35,517 nt of DNA, from assembly GCA_002373045.1 (NCBI GenBank), contig DFHU01000060.1, positions 35,645 through 71,161 on the forward strand, read 5' to 3'. Both the position numbers and the translations under genes were made by a program. Position 1 is the first letter of the stretch, and the number at the start of each line of letters is the position of its first letter. The notes beneath the pieces are model-generated. The model was not told the origin of the DNA. It did not search any database and was given only the letters and a program-made list of their open reading frames with translations. The DNA comes from Pseudoselenomonas ruminantium (GTDB lineage Bacteria; Bacillota; Negativicutes; Selenomonadales; Selenomonadaceae). Of the stretch, positions 30,046 through 35,517 are shown piece by piece.

Positions 30046-31431
30046 ATGCGGGAAAAAGTAGAGCAGTTTTGTAACCGGTATAAGCTGTTGCCGGATAGCA
30101 GCAGAATTTTGGTGGCTTGTTCCGGTGGCGCAGATTCTATGGCTTTGTTGGACATCCTTAGAAAACTGGCTTCCAGTCACCAGTGGCAGATTTTTGCGGC
30201 ACATTATGAACATGGTATCCGGGGAGCTGATTCTTTGGCTGATGCAGCCTTCGTGGCAGATTTCTGCCGTATGCATCAGATTCCCTGTTTTGTCGAACAT
30301 GGACAGGTGCCGCAGGCTGCCAGGGAAAGCGGCCAAACTTTGGAACAGGCTGCCCGCAGCCTGCGCTATGCTTTTTTGCAGCGCATTTGTGAGCAGCAGA
30401 AATTCGACTATATGGCAACCGCCCATCATGCCGATGACCAGGCCGAGACTGTGCTGATGCGCATCTTGCGGGGAACCGGCATAAAAGGCCTCGGCGCTAT
30501 GCGTCCGCAAAGTGGTTCTATTGTGCGCCCTTTGCTGGATTTGAGCAAGACCGAGATTCTTGCCTATTGTCAGGCGGAAGGTTTGGCGTTTCGGGAGGAT
30601 GCTACCAATTGGGTGGCGGACTGTACGCGTAACCGTTTGCGTTTGGAACTGCTGCCCCAAATCCGGCGGGAATACAACCCTGAAATAAGCCGTGCGCTAT
30701 GCCAGCTGGCTGAGGTGGCGGCAGAGGAGGAAGATTTCCTTCAGACGGAAATTGACCGTTATTGGTCTGATGAACGCTATGTACGGCAGCAGGATGGCGT
30801 ATTACGGCAGCAGCCGGTAAGCGCGCTGCATCCTGCTCTGCAGCGGGGGTTGATTCGCAAGCTATGGGAGCAGGCAACGGGTTCAGCTCTTGACCTCAGT
30901 TATCAGCAGACGGAGTTAATCCGCGCGCTGCTCAGGCGGGGGACAACGGGCAGCCGGCAGGAACTTTCCCATCGTTATACTGCATATTTGGCCTATGGAT
31001 ATCTGATGGTTGCTCAGGTGCAACCGAAGGGCCATCGGGAAGAACTGGATAACCTGCCGGAAACCGTGCTGACCATTCCTGGCACAGTCCGTTGGGGAAA
31101 GTATCAGCTGGTTGCAGAATGGCGGGCGTGGGATGGCGGCAAAACGCTGCCGCATGAACTCTACCTGCAGCCGCAGAATTTTTCGACGGAGTTGGTTTTG
31201 CGTACCCGCAGGCCGGGGGATTATATCCAGCTTCCTGCAGGCCGTAAGACACTGAAAAAATTAATGATTGATGATAAGATTCCGCAGGCACAGCGGGCGG
31301 AGATGCCTTTGCTGGCAGCAGGCAGTGAAATCATCTGGATGATTGGCCGCAGGCGCAGCGCAAGATGTTTGCAGGGCGTTTGCGATAATCATAAAGTTTT
31401 GTATCTCAGTTTAGAGAAGAGAGGAAATTAA
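30046..31431 (+). CDS. tilS: tRNA(Ile)-lysidine synthase
   Basis: This is a 461-residue enzyme that converts C34 of tRNA-Ile(CAU) to lysidine with ATP and lysine, so the tRNA reads AUA. The N-terminal PP-loop ATPase shows VACSGGADSMALL (SGGADS at 26-31). AAHYEHGIRG, ATAHHADDQAETVLMRILRGTGIKGL and FREDATN then follow as TilS hallmarks. The C-terminal domain includes RTRRPGDYIQLPAGRKTLKKLMIDDKIP. The start is uncertain: ATG 30046 has a weak GGGA 8 nt upstream, and ATG 30028 is also in frame. A GTG at 30013 is rejected because it lies inside the terminator stem. hpt begins 2 bp after the stop (coupled). Confidence 0.93.
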   Translation: MREKVEQFCNRYKLLPDSSRILVACSGGADSMALLDILRKLASSHQWQIFAAHYEHGIRGADSLADAAFVADFCRMHQIPCFVEHGQVPQAARESGQTLEQAARSLRYAFLQRICEQQKFDYMATAHHADDQAETVLMRILRGTGIKGLGAMRPQSGSIVRPLLDLSKTEILAYCQAEGLAFREDATNWVADCTRNRLRLELLPQIRREYNPEISRALCQLAEVAAEEEDFLQTEIDRYWSDERYVRQQDGVLRQQPVSALHPALQRGLIRKLWEQATGSALDLSYQQTELIRALLRRGTTGSRQELSHRYTAYLAYGYLMVAQVQPKGHREELDNLPETVLTIPGTVRWGKYQLVAEWRAWDGGKTLPHELYLQPQNFSTELVLRTRRPGDYIQLPAGRKTLKKLMIDDKIPQAQRAEMPLLAAGSEIIWMIGRRRSARCLQGVCDNHKVLYLSLEKRGN

Positions 31432-31433
31432 AC

Positions 31434-31985
31434 ATGTTACATGAAGATATCGAAAAGGTAGTTTTTTCGGAAGAACAGATTCAGCAGCGCATCAAAGAGA
31501 TGGCGAAAGAAATTACGGAAGACTATAAGGACGTAAAGGAAGATATCTATTGCGTGGCTATTTTGAAAGGCGCTGTGATGTTTTATACGGATTTGCTGCG
31601 CCATTTGGAGCTGCCGGTACGCTTTGATTTCATGATTGCCTCCAGTTATGGCAATGGCACGTCCACTACCGGGTCGGTAAAGATTCTTAAAGATTTGGAT
31701 TACGATATTGAAGGAAAACACCTCATCGTTATCGAAGATATAATCGATTCGGGCACGACGATGAATTATCTGAATAAGTACTTCAAGGAACGCAAGCCGA
31801 AGTCCGTAAAACTTTGCTCCCTGCTTTCCAAGCCATCCCGTCGTATGGTGGAAATCCCCATCGACTACTGTGGCTTTGAAGTGCCGGATGAATTCCTGGT
31901 CGGTTATGGCCTTGACTATGCGGAAGTTTACCGCAATCTGCCGTATATCGGCGTGTTGAAGCCCGAGATTTACACAGAACAATAA
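31434..31985 (+). CDS. hpt: Hypoxanthine phosphoribosyltransferase
   Basis: This is a 183-residue purine-salvage enzyme that forms IMP (and often GMP) from hypoxanthine or guanine and PRPP. The PRPP-binding loop is VIEDIIDSGTTMNYL (about 99-113). The flexible-loop serine-tyrosine motif is SSYGNGTSTTGSVKILKDL, and the base-contacting C-terminal part reads CGFEVPDEFLVGYGLDYAE. ATG 31434 after AGAGGAAA. It lies between tilS and ftsH exactly as in B. subtilis and many Firmicutes. Confidence 0.96.
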   Translation: MLHEDIEKVVFSEEQIQQRIKEMAKEITEDYKDVKEDIYCVAILKGAVMFYTDLLRHLELPVRFDFMIASSYGNGTSTTGSVKILKDLDYDIEGKHLIVIEDIIDSGTTMNYLNKYFKERKPKSVKLCSLLSKPSRRMVEIPIDYCGFEVPDEFLVGYGLDYAEVYRNLPYIGVLKPEIYTEQ

Positions 31986-32027
31986 AAATCCTGAGAGGCA
32001 TTGACTTCTCGGAAGGAGGGCAATGGA

Positions 32028-34034
32028 TTGAATAAGTTTCTACGCAATGTAGGGTTCTATTTGTTGATTATTCTGGTCGCGATTTCCATCATTGACTACT
32101 TTTCGACAAGGAACACAACGAAGCAGGAAGTGGGATACACGAATTTCCTGCAACAGGTGGATGAAGGCAAGGTTACAAAGGTTGTCCTCATTCAGAATAC
32201 CATTCGTGGTACGCTGTCTGATGGTACGGAGTTTACGACGATTACTCCGGATGCGCCGAACAGCGACCCCAAGCTCTTTGAAAAACTCGCTGCAAAGGGT
32301 GTAGAGATCAATGCGGAAAATCCGCCGGAACCACCCTGGTGGTCCACGATGTTCTCGTCCCTGTTGCCGATACTCCTGCTCGTCGGTGTATGGTTCTTCA
32401 TCATGCAGCAGACGCAGGGCGGTGGCGGCCGGGTGATGTCCTTTGGCAAGAGCCGTGCCCGCATGAGCGGTTCGGATAAGATTAAGGTCAATTTCAAGGA
32501 CGTTGCCGGGGCTGATGAAGCCAAGCAGGAACTTGAGGAAGTGGTTGAGTTCCTGAAGCATCCCAAGAAGTACAACGATTTGGGTGCCCGCATTCCGAAG
32601 GGGGTACTGCTCTTTGGCCCTCCGGGTACTGGTAAGACCCTCTTGGCGCGTGCCGTTGCCGGTGAAGCAGGCGTGCCGTTCTTCTCCATTTCCGGTTCGG
32701 ATTTCGTGGAGATGTTCGTCGGTGTCGGTGCTTCCCGTGTGCGTGACCTCTTTGACCAGGCCAAGAAGAATGCGCCCTGTATCGTATTCATCGATGAAAT
32801 CGATGCTGTAGGCCGTCAGCGTGGTGCTGGCGTCGGCGGCGGTCATGATGAACGTGAGCAGACGCTTAACCAGTTGCTCGTCGAAATGGATGGTTTTGCT
32901 GCTAACGAAGGCATTATCATCATTGCAGCGACCAACCGTCCGGATATCCTCGACCCCGCGCTTCTGCGTCCGGGCCGCTTCGACCGTCAGATTGTGGTGG
33001 ACAAGCCCGATGTGCGCGGGAGACTAGCAATCCTTAAAGTACATACTTCCGGCAAGCCGGTGGATGAAGGCGCAGACCTCGACATCCTGGCACGCCGTAC
33101 CCCGGGCTTTACCGGTGCTGACCTCAGCAACCTCGTGAATGAAGCAGCGCTCTTGGCTGCCCGCCGGGATAAGAAGAAGATTTACATGCAGGAACTCGAG
33201 GAAGCCATTGAGCGCGTTATGGCCGGCCCTGAGCGCAAGTCCCACATCATGAATGATGAGGAAAAACGCCTGACGGCTTATCACGAAGGTGGTCATACCC
33301 TCGTGGGGATGATGCTCAAACATGCAGACCCTGTGCATAAGGTTACGATTATTCCGCGCGGCCGCGCCGGTGGTTACACGCTGATGCTGCCGAAGGAAGA
33401 TCGCAACTATGCAACTAAGTCCGAGCTGCTCGATAAACTCAAGGTCGCTATGGGCGGTCGGGTAGCGGAAGAAATCGTGCTCAAGGAAATCAGCACGGGC
33501 GCTTCGCAGGATATCCAGCAGGCAACCCGCATGGTACGCGGCATGGTCATGCAGTACGGCATGAGCGATGTGCTCGGCCCGGTGGCGTATGGTGAAAGCC
33601 AGAACCATCAGGTGTTCCTGGGCCGTGACTTCCATCAGGAACGCAACTACTCCGAAGAAGTAGCCAGCGAAATTGATAAGGAAGTTCGCAAGTACCTCGA
33701 AGACGCCTATGAAGCCTGCCGTAAGATTATTACGGAGAACCGTGACAAGCTGGAGCTTATCGCTCAGGCCCTTATGGAACGCGAAACCCTCACCGCCAAG
33801 CAGCTGGAAGAACTGCTCGAAACGGGAAAAATTTCCGAGGAAGATACCAAGGAACCGCCGAAGGATGATAACAATGGTCCCAAAGATGGTGACCCTGCTT
33901 TGATTCCGCCGACGACCTTGGTACAGCAGGCACAGAACGAAGCCCTTGATGCTGAAGCAGAAAAGGAAAAAGAGCCTGTTCCCGTTGGGGAAATCAAGGA
34001 ACCAAAATTCAATGTGACGCATTACGACAAGTAA
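32028..34034 (+). CDS. ftsH: ATP-dependent zinc metalloprotease FtsH
   Basis: This is a 668-residue membrane-anchored AAA+ protease that degrades misfolded membrane and some cytosolic regulatory proteins. It has an N-terminal helix (about 8-25), a short extracytoplasmic domain, a second helix (about 108-127) and an AAA module. Walker A is GPPGTGKT (197-204), Walker B is CIVFIDEIDA, and the second region of homology is ATNRPDILDPALLRPGRFDR. The zinc site is HEGGH at 419-423, where most relatives have HEAGH; the ExxH ligands are retained. A polar, acidic C-terminal tail (about 615-668) is likely flexible. Start TTG 32028, 7 nt after AAGGAGGG; an ATG at 32022 is out of frame and stops after two codons. 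Confidence 0.97.
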   Translation: MNKFLRNVGFYLLIILVAISIIDYFSTRNTTKQEVGYTNFLQQVDEGKVTKVVLIQNTIRGTLSDGTEFTTITPDAPNSDPKLFEKLAAKGVEINAENPPEPPWWSTMFSSLLPILLLVGVWFFIMQQTQGGGGRVMSFGKSRARMSGSDKIKVNFKDVAGADEAKQELEEVVEFLKHPKKYNDLGARIPKGVLLFGPPGTGKTLLARAVAGEAGVPFFSISGSDFVEMFVGVGASRVRDLFDQAKKNAPCIVFIDEIDAVGRQRGAGVGGGHDEREQTLNQLLVEMDGFAANEGIIIIAATNRPDILDPALLRPGRFDRQIVVDKPDVRGRLAILKVHTSGKPVDEGADLDILARRTPGFTGADLSNLVNEAALLAARRDKKKIYMQELEEAIERVMAGPERKSHIMNDEEKRLTAYHEGGHTLVGMMLKHADPVHKVTIIPRGRAGGYTLMLPKEDRNYATKSELLDKLKVAMGGRVAEEIVLKEISTGASQDIQQATRMVRGMVMQYGMSDVLGPVAYGESQNHQVFLGRDFHQERNYSEEVASEIDKEVRKYLEDAYEACRKIITENRDKLELIAQALMERETLTAKQLEELLETGKISEEDTKEPPKDDNNGPKDGDPALIPPTTLVQQAQNEALDAEAEKEKEPVPVGEIKEPKFNVTHYDK

Positions 34035-34044
34035 ATATGCATGG

Positions 34045-34081
34045 AAAAACCTGCAGGTTGGAAAAAGCCTGCAGGTTTTTT
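34045..34081. terminator. Bidirectional terminator between ftsH and the AI-2E permease gene
   Basis: Perfect 13-nt arms (34045-34057 and 34068-34080) with a 10-nt loop, A-run on the left and T-run on the right. It serves both convergent genes. Confidence 0.95.
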
Positions 34082-34090
34082 ATCGTGTGT

Positions 34091-35137
34091 TTAATTTTTC
34101 TTTTTGGCCAGCCAGCGGGAGGCCTGTTCCTGTTTGCGGACCAGTACCCTGTCCTTGTAGATATCTTCAATCACCAATTTGCAGATGACGATGAAGGGAA
34201 CCGCCAAAAACATACCGGCACCGCCCAAAAGTTCGCCGCCCAGCACAATGCCGAGAATGATGGCAATGGGGTGCAGATTCAGAGATTTGCCAATCAGGGT
34301 CGGATAGACGAAGTTGTGATTCACCTGCGTCAGGAGCAGATAGAAACCTGCTGTCTGCAGGGCAACGACCGGATCAACTGTCGCAGTCAGCAGCGTACCG
34401 AAGGCCGAAGCCACCGTCGGACCGAGCACAGGGATGAATTCGCAGATACCGGACACCACCGCGAATACCGAGGCATAGGGCAGATGGCGGATGGTGAAGT
34501 ACAAGAAGACAATCACCGCCGTGATACAGCAGATGACCAGCTGGCTGCAAATATATATCCGCAGGGCACTCAAAATCCGGTCAAAGAGCTGCATGACCCG
34601 CCCGTAATCCCGTGTGGGAAACAAACTGGCCAGATAGCTTTTTATCTGTTCGCCGTCTTTTAGCAGATAAAAGGTCACGAAGAAGATAATCACGAGGTCA
34701 ATGAACTTGCTGAACAAGGATAAAAGCAGAGTCAACGAGGACTTTAGTGCCGTCATGCTGGCGTTTTTCATCTCTGCCCAAATATCATCCAGCTCGCTTT
34801 GCAGGAAATCCGATTCCTGCAGCCAGGCAATGCTTTGCACTTTTTCGGTAATCTGCGGGAAATCGGTGACAAAGCGGCTGAAGGTCGGAATGAAGCTCTT
34901 GGATACCAACATCAAAAGCAGCAGGGCAAGGCTGATAAAGCACAACAGGATCAGCCCGGCCGCTAATGCGCGGGGCATTTTTTCGGCCAGTTTGTTTGTC
35001 AGAGGCAGAAGTAAAAGCTGTAACAGCAGCGAGATAAAGATGATAAACGCCAACTGGGGCATATACCAAAAGGTCGATAGGAGCACAATAAAGTATAGTG
35101 CCAAAAAGATAGAGGTACGATATTTTTTGATGAACAT
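34091..35137 (-). CDS. AI-2E (PerM/YdbB-like) family permease
   Basis: This is a 348-residue polytopic membrane protein of the AI-2E transporter family, with about 7-8 helices and a central extracytoplasmic segment (about 65-140). Recognisable stretches are the opening double helix (YFIVLLSTFWYMPQLAFIIFISLLLQLLLLP), SKFIDLVIIFFVTFYLLKDGEQIKSYL, and the conserved ICEFIPVLGPTVASAFGTL followed by PTLIGKSLNLHPIAIILGIVLGGELLGGAGMFLAVP. Members include autoinducer-2 exporters, Na+/H+ antiporters and proteins of unknown cargo, so the name should not be taken as proof of AI-2 export. ATG 35137 with AGGAG upstream. It begins 12 bp after the upstream protease gene on the same strand. Confidence 0.92.
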   Translation of the reverse strand: MFIKKYRTSIFLALYFIVLLSTFWYMPQLAFIIFISLLLQLLLLPLTNKLAEKMPRALAAGLILLCFISLALLLLMLVSKSFIPTFSRFVTDFPQITEKVQSIAWLQESDFLQSELDDIWAEMKNASMTALKSSLTLLLSLFSKFIDLVIIFFVTFYLLKDGEQIKSYLASLFPTRDYGRVMQLFDRILSALRIYICSQLVICCITAVIVFLYFTIRHLPYASVFAVVSGICEFIPVLGPTVASAFGTLLTATVDPVVALQTAGFYLLLTQVNHNFVYPTLIGKSLNLHPIAIILGIVLGGELLGGAGMFLAVPFIVICKLVIEDIYKDRVLVRKQEQASRWLAKKKN

Positions 35138-35149
35138 AGGGACTCCTGC

Positions 35150-35517
35150 TTATTTGATTTTATTCAGGCGGTCAGCGAGTGTGCTGGCACTTTCATCGCC
35201 TGTGGTGCAGGTGATAATGGGCTGCTGGCCAAGCATGACGGTGTTGCCGTTGGTATAGGCGTTTTGGTTATTGTGTCCATTGTGGTAAGCTGCTGCCAGA
35301 TTGCCCATGACGAAATATGCTCGTTCCTTAGCGCTCATGCCACCGGCAGCGGCCGGGGTGCAGAATACTTTGGTATTGACCTTGACCACGCCGTCGTTGT
35401 TGGTAACATGACCGTTGCTGTACTGATTGAGCTTCTTGGCATAGGCATCCCGACGGTCATCGTTGGCCGGATGGTCAGAGAGGAACTGCTCGAAAGAGGA
35501 CGGCTGGCTCTTGGACA
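35150..35517 (-). CDS. C-terminal fragment of a probable M48 family metalloprotease
   Basis: The frame is open to the right edge of the window, so only the last 121 residues are seen. The segment SSFEQFLSDHPANDDRRDAYAKKL resembles the conserved 'HP...R' part of M48 (BepA/YggG/HtpX-like) zinc proteases, which lies downstream of the HExxH site. The rest is a polar tail containing FCTPAAAGGMSAKERAYFV and TGDESASTLADRLNKIK. The catalytic HExxH motif would lie beyond base 35517 and is not seen. A start at the internal GTG (35389) is unlikely because the frame continues upstream. It is transcribed just before the AI-2E permease gene with a 12-bp gap. Confidence 0.6.
   Translation of the reverse strand, partial: SKSQPSSFEQFLSDHPANDDRRDAYAKKLNQYSNGHVTNNDGVVKVNTKVFCTPAAAGGMSAKERAYFVMGNLAAAYHNGHNNQNAYTNGNTVMLGQQPIITCTTGDESASTLADRLNKIK

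Noticed and set aside
1..35517. CRISPR array, prophage, insertion sequence or defence island
   Set aside because: No regularly spaced direct repeats, transposase, integrase, phage structural or nuclease-type genes were seen.

Overview
This is a gene-dense chromosomal window dominated by housekeeping genes from a Firmicutes-type bacterium. The best fit is a non-sporulating Negativicute of the Selenomonas/Mitsuokella kind. That identification is inferred from gene content and gene order, because no search could be run. The gene order is close to two Bacillus subtilis neighbourhoods: ywiB-argS-rpoE(delta)-pyrG, and mfd-yabN-divIC-yabR-tilS-hprT-ftsH. The sporulation genes that sit inside the second block in B. 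subtilis are absent. No prophage, insertion sequence, integrase, CRISPR array or toxin-antitoxin pair was seen.

Layout. 1-1370: C-terminal part of a CorA-type metal transporter and a DedA membrane protein. 1428-4916: an aldose-epimerase-like gene, tRNA-Gln(CUG) and a MATE exporter on the minus strand. The exporter is divergent from a MerR-family regulator, and the shared promoter region has classic MerR architecture. 5032-8082: a three-gene operon of poorly characterised genes (DUF2225, an unrecognised protein, an exported DUF4127 protein). 8343-13093: type II NADH dehydrogenase, a convergent COG2509-type flavoprotein and a PutP-type sodium/solute symporter. 13221-16764: a chemotaxis-type group (receiver-CheX fusion, stand-alone CheX, methyl-accepting receptor) without CheA or CheW. 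16924-21005: ywiB-like, argS, rpoE-like and pyrG. 21337-29978: a cysteine-rich unknown, mfd, a YabN-like methylase lacking MazG, HU, an SDR oxidoreductase, an MGDG-synthase-type glycosyltransferase, a duplicated zinc-ribbon protein, DivIC/FtsB and an S1-domain protein. 30046-34034: tilS, hpt and ftsH. 34091-35517 (minus): an AI-2E-family permease and the C-terminal end of a probable M48 metalloprotease that runs off the window.

How the genes work together. Most are core functions: translation (argS, tRNA-Gln, tilS), nucleotide supply (pyrG, hpt), transcription and repair (delta-like RpoE, mfd, HU), envelope and division (divIC, MGDG-type glycosyltransferase, ftsH) and respiration (ndh). The accessory content is the MerR/MATE efflux switch, the sensory CheX group and the DUF2225/unknown/DUF4127 operon. 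Translation often begins at TTG with a strong Shine-Dalgarno (DUF4127, putP, argS, rpoE, the S1 gene, ftsH), and several gene starts were shortened on this basis.

Non-coding structure is unusually rich. There are very regular hairpin terminators, several near-consensus sigma-A promoters, and a small family of large extragenic palindromes (9645-9858 and 21034-21183) sharing a core motif. No clearly new defence or biosynthetic system is visible. The best candidates for new biology are the palindrome family, the CheX/receptor group and the DUF2225/unknown/DUF4127 operon.
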